In this document: positions 45,652 to 54,674 of the stretch, in pieces
How the letters are laid out: every line of letters begins with the position of its first letter
Numbering within the stretch: the first letter of the stretch is position 1
Assembly: GCF_913777995.1 (NCBI RefSeq)
Contig: NZ_CAJYVE010000010.1
Coordinates: forward strand, 1-64,000
From: an uncultured Pseudomonas sp.
Lineage (GTDB): Bacteria; Pseudomonadota; Gammaproteobacteria; Pseudomonadales; Pseudomonadaceae
Length of the DNA: 64,000 nt
Direction: 5' to 3'
Position numbers and translations under genes: made by a program
Notes under the pieces: generated by a model
The model's database searches: none
Seen by the model: the letters and a program-made list of their open reading frames with translations, nothing else
Told to the model about the DNA's origin: nothing

Positions 45652-47688
45652 ATGAAAAACGATCCCTTGCTGCAGCCGTATCAACTCAAGCACCTGACAC
45701 TGCGCAACCGCGTCATCATCACCTCACACGAACCGGCCTACCCCGAAGACGGCATGCCCAAGCAGCTTTACCGCGCCTATCATGTGGAACGCGCCAAGGC
45801 CGGGGTGGCCATGACCATGACGGCGGGTTCCGCCGCCATCTCGCGCGACAGCCCGCCAGTGTTCAACAACGTGCTGGCCTACAAGGACGAGGTGGTCGGC
45901 TGGCTCAAGGAACTCACCGACGAATGCCATGAACACGGCGCGGCGGTAATGATCCAGCTCACCCACCTGGGTCGGCGTACCCGTTGGGACAAGGGCGACT
46001 GGCTGCCGGTGGTGTCCTCCTCGCACAATCGCGAACCGGCTCATCGGGCCTTTCCCAAACGCCTGGAAAGCTGGGATATCGAACGTATCGTCAAGGATTA
46101 CGCCGATGCCGCAGAACGCATGGTGGCCGCTGGCATGGACGGCATCGAACTGCAGGCCTACGGGCACTTGATGGATCAGTTCTGGTCGCCGCTGACCAAT
46201 GATCTGCAGGAGCCCTACGGCGGCTCGTTGCGCAACCGCCTGAACTTTACCTTCGAGGTACTCAAGGCCATTCGTGCCCGAGTGGGTGAGCGCTTCATCA
46301 TCGGCATGCGCTATACCGCCGACGAGGTCGCCAAGGGTGGCCTGACCAAGGAAGAAGGCCTGACCATCACTCAGTTGCTCAAGGACAGCGGGATGATCGA
46401 CTTCCTCAACGTCATCCGCGGCAACATCGCCACCGACGCAGCCCTGACCGACATCATTCCGGTACAGGGCATGCGCAATGCACCGCACTTGGACTTCGCC
46501 GGCGAGATCCGCTCGCTGACCGGTTTCCCGACCTTCCATGCGGCCAAGATCCCGGACGTCGCCACCGCCCGCCACGCGATTGCCGCCGGCCTGGTGGACA
46601 TGGTCGGCATGACCCGCGCGCACATGACCGATCCGCACCTGGTGCGCAAACTGATCGAAGGCCGCGAAGACGACATTCGTCCCTGCGTGGGCGCCAACTA
46701 CTGCCTGGACCGTATCTACAACGCTGGTGCCGCCTACTGCATCCACAACGCTGCCACCGGGCGCGAAACCACCATGCCCCACGACATTCCCAAGTCCGCC
46801 ACCCCGCGCAAGGTGGTGGTAGTGGGCGCCGGGCCCGGTGGCCTGGAGGCCGCCCGGGTGGCTGGCGAGCGCGGCCACCAGGTGGTGGTGCTGGAGCTGG
46901 CCGAGCAGGCCGGCGGCCAGGTTCGCCTCACCGCCCGCTCGGAGCGGCGCCGGGAAATGCAAAGCATCATCGACTGGCGCCTGGCGCAATGCGCGCGGCT
47001 CGGCGTGCGCATGCACTTCAACACCTGGGCGGATGCCGAGCGAATTCAGGCCGAAGAACCCGACGTGGTGATCATCGCCACCGGCGGCCTGCCGCACACC
47101 GAGGTGCTTGAACGCGGTAACGACCTGGTGGTGTCCAGCTGGGACATCATCGCCGGCGACATCAAGCCGGGGCGCAATGTGCTGATCTACGACGATGCAG
47201 GTGATCACGCCGGGTTGCAGGCCGCCGAATTCATCGCCCGCAGCGGTGCGCGTACCGAGATCATGACCCCAGACCGCAGCTTCGCCCCTGAAGTGATGGG
47301 CATGAACCTGGTGCCCTACATGCGTTCGCTACAGGGTCTGGACACCCATTTCACCGTCACCTACCGGCTGCGTGCCGTGGAGCGCGACGGCGACCGACTC
47401 AAGGCCATCGTCGGCACCGACTACAGCGAACTGGAGAAGGTCTTCCACTATGACCAGGTGGTGGTCAACCACGGCACCCGGCCACTGGATGACCTCTATT
47501 TCGAGCTCAAGCCGCTGGCCAGCAACGAGGGCCAGGTCGAATACCAGGACCTCATCGTCGGCCGGCCGCAGCAGGTCGTCACCAACCCGGCAGGTCACTT
47601 CCAGCTGTTTCGCATCGGCGATGCGGTCTCGTCGCGCAACACCCACGCCGCCATCTACGACGCGTTGCGCCTGATGAAGGACCTATAA
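45652..47688 (+). CDS. FMN/Fe-S/FAD oxidoreductase of the TMADH/DgcA type
   Basis: 678 residues: an N-terminal FMN barrel of the old-yellow-enzyme family (LTLRNRVIITSHEPAY; HLMDQFWSPLTNDL), an iron-sulfur region and a C-terminal NAD(P)/FAD-binding half (VVVVGAGPGGLEAARVAG near 388-405). Iron-sulfur cysteines are Cys345, Cys351 and Cys363; the position of the second cysteine of trimethylamine dehydrogenase is Ala348. Relatives include 2,4-dienoyl-CoA reductase, trimethylamine dehydrogenase and dimethylglycine/stachydrine demethylases; RPCVGANYC is closest to the demethylase group as I recall it. In this operon it may demethylate an onium substrate or reduce acrylate. ATG 45652 follows GGAG. 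Confidence 0.8.
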   Translation: MKNDPLLQPYQLKHLTLRNRVIITSHEPAYPEDGMPKQLYRAYHVERAKAGVAMTMTAGSAAISRDSPPVFNNVLAYKDEVVGWLKELTDECHEHGAAVMIQLTHLGRRTRWDKGDWLPVVSSSHNREPAHRAFPKRLESWDIERIVKDYADAAERMVAAGMDGIELQAYGHLMDQFWSPLTNDLQEPYGGSLRNRLNFTFEVLKAIRARVGERFIIGMRYTADEVAKGGLTKEEGLTITQLLKDSGMIDFLNVIRGNIATDAALTDIIPVQGMRNAPHLDFAGEIRSLTGFPTFHAAKIPDVATARHAIAAGLVDMVGMTRAHMTDPHLVRKLIEGREDDIRPCVGANYCLDRIYNAGAAYCIHNAATGRETTMPHDIPKSATPRKVVVVGAGPGGLEAARVAGERGHQVVVLELAEQAGGQVRLTARSERRREMQSIIDWRLAQCARLGVRMHFNTWADAERIQAEEPDVVIIATGGLPHTEVLERGNDLVVSSWDIIAGDIKPGRNVLIYDDAGDHAGLQAAEFIARSGARTEIMTPDRSFAPEVMGMNLVPYMRSLQGLDTHFTVTYRLRAVERDGDRLKAIVGTDYSELEKVFHYDQVVVNHGTRPLDDLYFELKPLASNEGQVEYQDLIVGRPQQVVTNPAGHFQLFRIGDAVSSRNTHAAIYDALRLMKDL

Positions 47689-47694
47689 GAACAC

Positions 47695-47714
47695 GCGCCC
47701 CCCAGACGGGGCGC
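47695..47714 (+). terminator. Hairpin between the oxidoreductase and dddP-like gene
   Basis: GCGCCCC and GGGGCGC pair with a 6-nt loop just after the oxidoreductase stop codon. There is no T-run, so it is more likely a partial attenuator or mRNA-stability stem than a full terminator. Confidence 0.4.
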
Positions 47715-47781
47715 TTGCAACGCCTTTGCAGACTGCCTCTTCGATGGATGACAAGAAAAATACACGTCAGACGAGGTTTAC

Positions 47782-49089
47782 ATGAGCTATCCAGAGCCCC
47801 TCCCCGGCTTCGATCCGGCCGTCGATGCCCGTCTTGGCTTCCGCCAGGACGCCAGCGTCAGCGAACACCAACTTGCTCCGCTCGACGCCGAGCTGCTGCG
47901 TGCCCACGCGTCCATCGACCGTCGTGCCTTGCGTCGCTATCGACTGGAGCGTATTCGCGAGCAGCTGGTCGCCCATGACTATGCCGGTGCGCTGTTGGCC
48001 GACCCGATCAACATCCGCTACGCCACCGACACCAATAACCTGGGGCTATGGGTCATGCACTCCCCCAGCCGCTATGTGCTGGTGACCACCAGCGGGCCGG
48101 TCATTCTGTTCGACTTCAGCAGCAGCAAGCACAACAGCGAGCACATCGAGACCCTCGACGAGATTCGCCCGGCAACGCCTTGGCTGTACTTCCTGGCCGG
48201 GCCCAGGGTCGAGGAAAAGGCCACTTGCTGGGCCCGGGAGGTCGCCGACCTGGTACGGCAATACGGCGGTGGCAACCGGCGCCTGGCAGTGGACCGCTGC
48301 GACCCCTGGGGCGCCGTCAGGCTGGTGGACCTGGGCGTGGCCCTGCACGATGCCCAACCGCTGATGGAACAGGCACGGCTGATCAAATCCAGCGAAGAAC
48401 TGGCCAGCCACCGCGTGTCGATGGACGTCTGCGACCTGGCCATCGCGCGGATGCGCGCCAGCCTGAAACCCGGCATCACCGAGAACCAACTGTGGAGCAT
48501 TCTGCACGGCACCAACGTCGCGCATGGCGGCGAATGGGCCGAAAGCCGTCTGCTCAGCTCTGGGCAGCGCACCAATCCATGGTTTCAGGACGCTACCGAC
48601 AAGCCGATCGCGGCCGGGGAAATGGTCTGCTTCGATACCGACATGGTGGGCCCCGGTGGCTACCTGTCGGACATCTCACGCAGCTTCGTGTGCCCCGGCC
48701 AGGCGCCCACAGCTCGCCAGCGCGACCTGCTGCAGACCGCTGCCGAGCAACTGACGCAGAACATCAACCTGCTGCGTCCCGGCCTGGGTTTCCGGGAGTT
48801 CGCCGAGCGCTGCTGGCCGGTGCCGGAGAAGTACCAGCACAACCGCTACATGATGATGCTGCATGGCGTCGGCCTCGTGGACGAGTACCCCAGTGTGGCC
48901 TACGCCAACGACTTCCCGGACTGGGGCTATGACGGCACCTTCGCGCAGAACATGGTGGTCTCGGTCGAGAGTTTCATCGGCGAACAAGGCGGCCCCGAAG
49001 GCGTGAAGCTGGAGGAACAAGTGGTGATTACGGCGGCCGGCGCGGTGAAGTTATCGCGCACGCCGTTGCTGGATCCCGACCTGAACTGA
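47782..49089 (+). CDS. dddP: DddP-like M24-family lyase
   Basis: 435 residues of the M24 (creatinase/aminopeptidase) fold. It reads like the DMSP lyase DddP: NIRYATDTNNLGLW, HGGEWAESRLLSSGQRTNPW and FDTDMVGPGGYLSDISRSF. Metal ligands are Asp285, Asp287, Asp297, His361, Glu396 and Glu411; the base equivalent to DddP Asp377 is Asp367 in HGVGLVDEYP. From memory the Ruegeria DddP residues are 295, 297, 307, 371, 377, 406 and 421, so all are shifted by exactly 10. DddP cleaves dimethylsulfoniopropionate to DMS and acrylate. A related betaine or sulfonium substrate remains possible. Start follows GAGG; next is an ABC importer 25 bp on. Confidence 0.78.
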   Translation: MSYPEPLPGFDPAVDARLGFRQDASVSEHQLAPLDAELLRAHASIDRRALRRYRLERIREQLVAHDYAGALLADPINIRYATDTNNLGLWVMHSPSRYVLVTTSGPVILFDFSSSKHNSEHIETLDEIRPATPWLYFLAGPRVEEKATCWAREVADLVRQYGGGNRRLAVDRCDPWGAVRLVDLGVALHDAQPLMEQARLIKSSEELASHRVSMDVCDLAIARMRASLKPGITENQLWSILHGTNVAHGGEWAESRLLSSGQRTNPWFQDATDKPIAAGEMVCFDTDMVGPGGYLSDISRSFVCPGQAPTARQRDLLQTAAEQLTQNINLLRPGLGFREFAERCWPVPEKYQHNRYMMMLHGVGLVDEYPSVAYANDFPDWGYDGTFAQNMVVSVESFIGEQGGPEGVKLEEQVVITAAGAVKLSRTPLLDPDLN

Positions 49090-49114
49090 TAGCCGTGTCT
49101 GCGAGGATCGCGTA

Positions 49115-49921
49115 ATGAGCCAGATGAATATTGCCAGCCCCTGCGTATCGTCATTGCAGGACGCGCCCCGACCATGCCCGACATTCCTGCGCCTGGACGG
49201 CATCGGTAAACGCTTCGGCCCTTATGAAGTCCTGCATGACGTCTGCCTGGAAATGGCCAAGGGCGAAGTGCTGGCCATCATCGGCCCCAGCGGCTCGGGC
49301 AAGAGCACCCTGCTGCGCTGCATCAACCATCTGGAGCCCCCCACCTGCGGTACGGTAACGCTGGAAGGCCTGAGCCTGAAGGGCGGCCGCGTTTCGCGCC
49401 AAGAGTTGCTGGCCCTGCGTCGGCGCATCGGCATGGTGTTTCAATCCTTCAACCTGTTTCCGCACATGACCGTGCTGCAGAACGTCAGCCTGGCCCAGGT
49501 GCGCAGCCTGGGTCGCAGTCGCCAGGAGGCCGAACGTCGCTCGATGGAACTGCTTGATCGCGTGGGTCTGGCAACCAAGGCCAAGGCCTATCCCAGCCAG
49601 TGCTCCGGCGGTCAGCAACAGCGCGTGGCGATTGCCAGGGCACTGGCACTGGACCCGGAGCTGATGCTGTTCGACGAACCCACCTCGGCGCTGGACCCGG
49701 AACTGGGTGTCGAGGTCCTCAATGTGATGAAGGAGCTGGCCCAGGAAGGCATGTCGATGATCATGGTCACCCATGAGATGCACTTCGCCGAGACCATCTC
49801 CGACCGGGTGGTAGTGATGGCCGAAGGTCGCATCATCGAACAGGGACCTAGCGCCCTGGTGATGCGTAACCCGCAGCATGAGCGGGTCAAGCGCTTCCTG
49901 GCCGCCGTGAGGAATCGCTGA
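49115..49921 (+). CDS. Polar amino acid-type ABC importer ATPase
   Basis: 268 residues. Walker A GPSGSGKSTLLR, Q-loop FQSFNLFPHMTVLQN, signature CSGGQQQRVAIARAL, Walker B LMLFDEPTSALDPE and VTHEMHFAE are those of the HisP/GlnQ/opine group. A ~25-residue N-terminal extension precedes the domain. The TGATG overlap with the next gene shows coupling. It powers uptake of a small polar, possibly zwitterionic, compound. Confidence 0.92.
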   Translation: MSQMNIASPCVSSLQDAPRPCPTFLRLDGIGKRFGPYEVLHDVCLEMAKGEVLAIIGPSGSGKSTLLRCINHLEPPTCGTVTLEGLSLKGGRVSRQELLALRRRIGMVFQSFNLFPHMTVLQNVSLAQVRSLGRSRQEAERRSMELLDRVGLATKAKAYPSQCSGGQQQRVAIARALALDPELMLFDEPTSALDPELGVEVLNVMKELAQEGMSMIMVTHEMHFAETISDRVVVMAEGRIIEQGPSALVMRNPQHERVKRFLAAVRNR

Positions 49922-50562
49922 TGAGCGCCATCCTGCTCGCCCTGCTGCAGGGCATCCCCTGGACGCTCGCGGTGACCGCCGTCGCCTTCGCCATCGGCCT
50001 GGTTCTGGGCCTGCCGCTGTGTGGCCTGCGTGTGTGCCGGGTCAAAGCCGTGCGCCTGCTGGCCTTTGCGGTGATCCTTACCCTGCGGGCCATCCCGCCC
50101 ATCGTGTGGCTGTTCCTGATCTTCTTCGGCCTGGGCAACGACTGGCTGAGCCTGTCGCCGTTCACGGCGGCGAGCATAGGCCTGGGGCTGATTACTGCCG
50201 CGCACATGGCCGAGGTCTATCGCGGCGCCCTGGCGGGCAGTCCCGCAGGCCAGTACGAGGCAGCGCTGGTCCTCAACCTCAGCACTCGGCAGCGCTTCTT
50301 CGACGTGGTCCTGCCGCAACTGGTGCGCATCGCCATTCCGGCCGCCGCCACCTACGCCATCGGCCTGCTCAAGGATTCGGCCATCGCTTCGACGCTGGGC
50401 GTCTTCGACATCAGCGCCGCCGCCTACCAACAGACCCAGCAGACCTTCCAGGGCCTGCCGGTGTACAGCCTGGCGGCACTGCTGTACATCGCTTTGAGCG
50501 TCCCCGTGGCGCTGCTCGCCCGGCGCGTGGGTGACCGCCTGAGCCGGAGGATCCAGCGATGA
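49921..50562 (+). CDS. Polar amino acid-type ABC permease 1
   Basis: 213 residues with about five membrane spans and the HisM/GlnP-type motif: RAIPPIVWLFLIFFG, then YRGALAGSPAGQYEAALVLN (EAA loop) and LPQLVRIAIPAAATYAIGLLKDS. It is encoded between the ATPase and the second permease with overlaps of 1 and 4 bp, so they form one complex. Confidence 0.9.
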   Translation: MSAILLALLQGIPWTLAVTAVAFAIGLVLGLPLCGLRVCRVKAVRLLAFAVILTLRAIPPIVWLFLIFFGLGNDWLSLSPFTAASIGLGLITAAHMAEVYRGALAGSPAGQYEAALVLNLSTRQRFFDVVLPQLVRIAIPAAATYAIGLLKDSAIASTLGVFDISAAAYQQTQQTFQGLPVYSLAALLYIALSVPVALLARRVGDRLSRRIQR

Positions 50563-51218
50563 TCGAACTGTTCTCCAACTGGGCCGGGTGGTTCCCGGAC
50601 CTATGGCACGGGCTGCTGCTGTCGCTGCAGGTCACCGGCCTGGCATTGCTCATCGGCATCCCCCTGGGGCTGCTGTTCGCCGTAGGCGTATCCAGCCGCG
50701 TGCTACCGCTGCGCTGGCTGACCCTCTTCGTCGTGGAGCTGGGTCGCGGAGCGCCGGCGCTGATCCTGCTGCAGTATTTCTACTTTGGACTGCCGTCCGT
50801 GCACATCACCCTGAGCGCCTACAGCGCTGCGGCTCTGGCCCTGGCCTACTGCACCGGGGCCTACACCAGCGAGATCCTGCGCGGCGGCATCGAGGCGGTG
50901 GCCCCCGGCCAACGTGAAGCGGCCGACGTCATCGGTCTCAACGCTGTGGATGCCATGCGCTTCGTCATCCTGCCCCAGGCGTTGCGCATTGCCATTCCGG
51001 CGCTGCTGGGTTTCTCCATCATGATTTTCCAGGCCTCGTCACTGTGCTTCACCATCGCCCTGCCGGAGCTGGTGAGCCGCGCGTCGATGATCGGCTCCAG
51101 CACCTTCCAATACATGCCCGTGCTGGTCTTGGCGGGCGTGATGTACGCCGCCCTGTGCATTCCCGCCGCCCTGCTGGTGGAGCACCTGGAGCGCCGACTG
51201 GCTCCCGAGCAAGCCTGA
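50559..51218 (+). CDS. Polar amino acid-type ABC permease 2
   Basis: 219 residues, same family as the preceding permease: ELGRGAPALILLQYFYFGLP, the EAA loop SEILRGGIEAVAPGQREAAD and LPQALRIAIPALLGFSIMIFQ. The 4-bp ATGA overlap with permease 1 indicates coupled translation. It forms a heterodimeric channel with it. Confidence 0.9.
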   Translation: MIELFSNWAGWFPDLWHGLLLSLQVTGLALLIGIPLGLLFAVGVSSRVLPLRWLTLFVVELGRGAPALILLQYFYFGLPSVHITLSAYSAAALALAYCTGAYTSEILRGGIEAVAPGQREAADVIGLNAVDAMRFVILPQALRIAIPALLGFSIMIFQASSLCFTIALPELVSRASMIGSSTFQYMPVLVLAGVMYAALCIPAALLVEHLERRLAPEQA

Positions 51219-51256
51219 ACTTCGCTACTGACGCTCATCACCCCGAGGACACCGCC

Positions 51257-52090
51257 ATGACTGACGCCGCCACCTTGTTCAAGCACCTCACCCTCGCCGG
51301 CCTGCTGCTGTGCGCAGCCAGCAAGGCGCTGGCCGATTGCACGCCCGCGCATCACTTCGACACCCTGGAAAAAGGCGTGCTGAAGGTGGCGACCTACGTG
51401 TTTCCGCCCTATGCGATTCCCGGGCCGGATGCTCAGGTCGGCGGCGTGGAGGGCGACATCCTCAAGCGCTTCGCCGCCAAGGAGTGCCTGACCCTGCGCG
51501 CCAGTGTGGTGGATACCGCTGCGGTCGTGCAGTCGGTGATCACCCGGCGCGCCGATGTCGGCATCGGCGACTGGTACCGTACCGCCGAACGGGCCAAGGT
51601 CCTGGGCCTCAGTGCGCCGACCTTCCTCGACGTGATGGGCATCATTTCCAAGGACAATCTGAGCCGCATCGACCAGCTCGAAGGCAAGCGCGTGGGAACG
51701 GTGCAAGGTTACCTGTGGGTAGCCGACCTGAAGAAGGTGCTGGGTGACAACCTGGTGCTCTACCCCAACCCCGTCGCCATGGCCCAGGACCTGAGCTCGG
51801 GGCGCATCGATGTCGCCACCGACAGCTTCGCAGTGGCCAAGACCGCGCAGCAGAAAGGCGCCTATGCGGGAGCCAGCATCAATGTGGCGCAAGGCGACCC
51901 GCGGGTGAAGGCCTCGCAACAACCCGGCCAGGCCGCGATCCTGTTCTCCAAACAGAACGACGCGCTGGGCCAGGCGCTGTCGGCGCACATTCAGCAACTG
52001 CATGCAGACGGCGACATGCGCAAGATCGTCAGCAGCTACGGCCTGGATGAAAAGATCACCGAGGTCGGAGCACCTCGGCTGATCGACTGA
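51257..52090 (+). CDS. ABC substrate-binding protein (SBP family 3)
   Basis: 277 residues with a signal peptide (hydrophobic LTLAGLLLCAASKALA, residues ~11-26). The SBP_bac_3 fold is visible: VLKVATYVFPPYAIPGP, GGVEGDILKRFAAKE, VGIGDWYRTAERAKVLGLSAP and GKRVGTVQGYLWV. The ATG at 51257 follows GAGGA. It delivers the substrate to the two permeases; several aromatic residues near the ligand site (Tyr, Phe, Trp) would suit a quaternary ammonium or sulfonium headgroup, but this is inference. Confidence 0.88.
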   Translation: MTDAATLFKHLTLAGLLLCAASKALADCTPAHHFDTLEKGVLKVATYVFPPYAIPGPDAQVGGVEGDILKRFAAKECLTLRASVVDTAAVVQSVITRRADVGIGDWYRTAERAKVLGLSAPTFLDVMGIISKDNLSRIDQLEGKRVGTVQGYLWVADLKKVLGDNLVLYPNPVAMAQDLSSGRIDVATDSFAVAKTAQQKGAYAGASINVAQGDPRVKASQQPGQAAILFSKQNDALGQALSAHIQQLHADGDMRKIVSSYGLDEKITEVGAPRLID

Positions 52091-52129
52091 GCGAGCCTGA
52101 TACTGTCGAATCCATCGGCACCGCGCTCG

Positions 52130-52260
52130 CCTGGAAGGCACATCTTCAGCCGCGAAAGGCTTCCCGGCTGAAGTCGGTCTCACCCGTCATTCTTCGGCGC
52201 CGCTCTCGCCCTGCAGAGGCGCCTTCAGCCGCAGAGAGCTGCCGGCCTGAAACCTGCCGC
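52130..52260. repeat. Degenerate REP-like sequences
   Basis: Contains TTCAGCCGCGAAAGGC, CCGGCTGAAG and CTTCAGCCGCAG, degraded versions of the REP cores elsewhere in the window. They fill the first part of the 371-bp gap before the chemoreceptor gene. Confidence 0.5.
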
Positions 52261-52365
52261 TGCCCCTCCTCCACCGACGCTGCGTTTTGGCCGCCGGGAC
52301 GGCCGATATCGCTGCTGTCAGGGAGGCGCCGTCTTCGACAACGACGTCCGTCCAGCGGCATTCCT

Positions 52366-52392
52366 TAAAGAAAGACTGGCCCAAGCCGATGC
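52366..52392 (+). promoter_or_regulatory. FliA (sigma-28) promoter of the chemoreceptor
   Basis: TAAA (52366-52369), 15 bases, then GCCGATGC (52385-52392) matches the flagellar sigma consensus TAAA-N15-GCCGATAA in all conserved core positions except the last two. It lies about 70 bp before the chemoreceptor ATG. Chemoreceptor genes commonly use this sigma factor. Confidence 0.75.
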
Positions 52393-52461
52393 CCCCAAGA
52401 GCGTGAAAGATCATCGACCATGCCTCGGGTCGACATCACAACACCCAACTGGAGCTTGCCC

Positions 52462-54600
52462 ATGCGCACTGCCCTTTCCATCCGCTCCAAGATCACCCTG
52501 CTGTCCGGGCTGTGCCTGGTCATCGTGACAGGCCTGGTGGTTGGCATGGATATCTACCAGGGCGTGCAGAACAACCGCCTGATCAGTAGCTCCAGCAGCA
52601 AGATGCTGTCCGACGGTGTGGAACGGCTGCTGTCTGCCGAAACCGGCAACCAGGGCAAAAGCCTGCAGCAATACTTCGCCAAGAATCTGCAGGTCATCAC
52701 TGCGCTTTCCGACCACGCCAAGAACCTGCAAGCCATGGCCGCACAGCGTGACCTGAGCGCGGCGACGCTGCGTGAAGAACTCAACAAGGAACTGAAGACC
52801 ACCTTCGAGCGTAATACCGACGTACTGGGCATCTGGTTGGCCTATGAACCCAATGCCCTGGATGGCAAGGACAGCGAGTTCGTCGATGACATGGCCCGCG
52901 GCTCGAGTGAGTCGGGACGTTTTGCCAGCGCCTGGAACCGCGGCACAGGTCAGGACATGAACTTCCCCATCAGCGAAAGCGATATCTCAAAGACGGAACT
53001 CAGTATCAGCGGTGTGCCCTACAACAGCTGGTACACCTGCCCCCGCGATAGCAAGGCAGCCTGCCTGATGGCTCCTTACGCCGACACCCAAGGTGGCGTC
53101 GTCCAGTTGATGACTTCACTTTCCCAACCGGTGGTCGTAAACGGAAAAGTCGTCGCGGTGATTGGCGTGGACCTGAGCCTGGGCTCGTTGCAACAGGCCG
53201 CCAGCGATGCGCAGAAGAAGATCTTCGGGGGCGTCGGTCGAGTGCTGGTGGTGACGCCCAGCGGCATTCTGGCGGCCTACAGTGACGACGCCGCGCAGGT
53301 CGGCAAGAACGTCAAGGACGTTCTCGGCGCACAGAGCGAGCCGCTGCTCAACGGCCTGAAAGACCCGGCAGCGTCGATCCTCACCAGCGATGCCTCCATC
53401 CGTGCGGTCAGTGCCGTTGCGCCCATTCCCGGCGCGGCGCCATGGGGTGTGTCGATCGATCTGCCCAAGGCGGTGCTGATGGCCGACTCTGACAAGTTGC
53501 AGAGCCTGTTGGAGCAAGCCAAGACCGACAACACGATCAAATCTCTGGTGATCGCGTCCATCGCTGCGGCACTGGGCCTGCTGTTGATCTGGGCCACGGC
53601 GTCCGGGGTTACCCGGCCGATCAACGGTGTCGCCGAAATGCTCAAGGACATTGCCAGTGGTGACGGCGACCTGACGCAGCGCCTCAACTACCACAAGGCC
53701 GACGAGCTGGGAGAACTGGTCAAATGGTTCAACCGCTTTCTCGACAAGCTGCAGCCGACCATCGCGCAGATCAAGCAGATCACCTCCAATGCGCGCCAGA
53801 CCGCCGATCAGTCGTCGAGCATCGCGCGGGAGACCAGCGAAGGCATGCAGATCCAGTTCAGGGAAATCGAGCAGGTGGCCGCCGCGTCCAACCAGATGAA
53901 CGCCACCGCGCACGACGTTGCCAACAGCGCTTCGAATGCCACGCAAGCCGCCCGCAACGCGGACCAGGCCTCCCGACAAGGCATGTCGATCATCGAAAAA
54001 AGCAACCAGGACATTTCCAGCCTGGCCAGCGAAGTCAACAAGGCCGTAGCGGAAGTCTCGGCGCTGGAGCACAGCAGCCAGGAGGTCGGCCTGGTACTGG
54101 ATGTGATTCGCAGTATTGCCGAGCAGACCAACCTGCTGGCCCTCAATGCCGCCATTGAAGCCGCACGTGCCGGTGAGAACGGCCGAGGCTTCGCGGTCGT
54201 CGCCGATGAAGTACGCAGCCTGGCCAAGCGCACCCAGGACTCGGTCGAAGAGATCCGCCTGGTCGTCGCGCGTATCCGCGAAGGCACCGCCAACGTGGTC
54301 GCGACCATGCATTCCAGCCAGTCCCAGGCCGAAACCAGTGCCAAGCGCATCCATGAAGCCTCGCATGCCCTCAACGAAATCAGCGCCGCGGTGACGGTCA
54401 TCAATGACATGAACCTGCAGATTGCTAGTGCCGCAGAACAGCAGAGCGCGGTGGCCGAGGAAGTCGATCGCAACGTTTCGGCCATCCGCAGCGTGACCGA
54501 AAGCCTGACGGAGAAGGCCGACGACGCCGCGCAGATCAGCAGCCAGCTGAACGGCCTGGCCAATGATCAGTTGCGCCTAATGGATCAGTTCCGTGTTTAG
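52462..54600 (+). CDS. Methyl-accepting chemotaxis protein with dCACHE sensor
   Basis: 712 residues. TM1 about 10-32 ([17 protein letters not shown]), periplasmic double-CACHE sensor about 35-350 ([35 protein letters not shown]), TM2 about 365-385, HAMP ([20 protein letters not shown]) and the signalling hairpin [19 protein letters not shown]. The ATG at 52462 follows GGAG. dCACHE domains bind amino acids, amines or quaternary ammonium compounds. Its placement between the importer and the cupin lyase suggests it senses the same compound. Confidence 0.9.
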   Translation: MRTALSIRSKITLLSGLCLVIVTGLVVGMDIYQGVQNNRLISSSSSKMLSDGVERLLSAETGNQGKSLQQYFAKNLQVITALSDHAKNLQAMAAQRDLSAATLREELNKELKTTFERNTDVLGIWLAYEPNALDGKDSEFVDDMARGSSESGRFASAWNRGTGQDMNFPISESDISKTELSISGVPYNSWYTCPRDSKAACLMAPYADTQGGVVQLMTSLSQPVVVNGKVVAVIGVDLSLGSLQQAASDAQKKIFGGVGRVLVVTPSGILAAYSDDAAQVGKNVKDVLGAQSEPLLNGLKDPAASILTSDASIRAVSAVAPIPGAAPWGVSIDLPKAVLMADSDKLQSLLEQAKTDNTIKSLVIASIAAALGLLLIWATASGVTRPINGVAEMLKDIASGDGDLTQRLNYHKADELGELVKWFNRFLDKLQPTIAQIKQITSNARQTADQSSSIARETSEGMQIQFREIEQVAAASNQMNATAHDVANSASNATQAARNADQASRQGMSIIEKSNQDISSLASEVNKAVAEVSALEHSSQEVGLVLDVIRSIAEQTNLLALNAAIEAARAGENGRGFAVVADEVRSLAKRTQDSVEEIRLVVARIREGTANVVATMHSSQSQAETSAKRIHEASHALNEISAAVTVINDMNLQIASAAEQQSAVAEEVDRNVSAIRSVTESLTEKADDAAQISSQLNGLANDQLRLMDQFRV

Positions 54601-54674
54601 ATAGCGGCCAGGTGCAGTAGCCCTCCCGCGGCACCCGTCCTCAAGCCTGTTGCCGAACCCCGGAGGCTCTGCCG

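Noticed and set aside
45652-47688. 2,4-dienoyl-CoA reductase (FadH) identity for the flavoenzyme
   Set aside because: The iron-sulfur cysteine pattern differs from FadH and the gene is in an onium/amine-type context rather than a fatty-acid one.
47782-49089. Xaa-Pro aminopeptidase or creatinase identity for the M24 protein
   Set aside because: The DddP-type segments and the Asp in HGVGLVDE fit DddP better; peptidase identity would also not explain the neighbouring cupin lyase.
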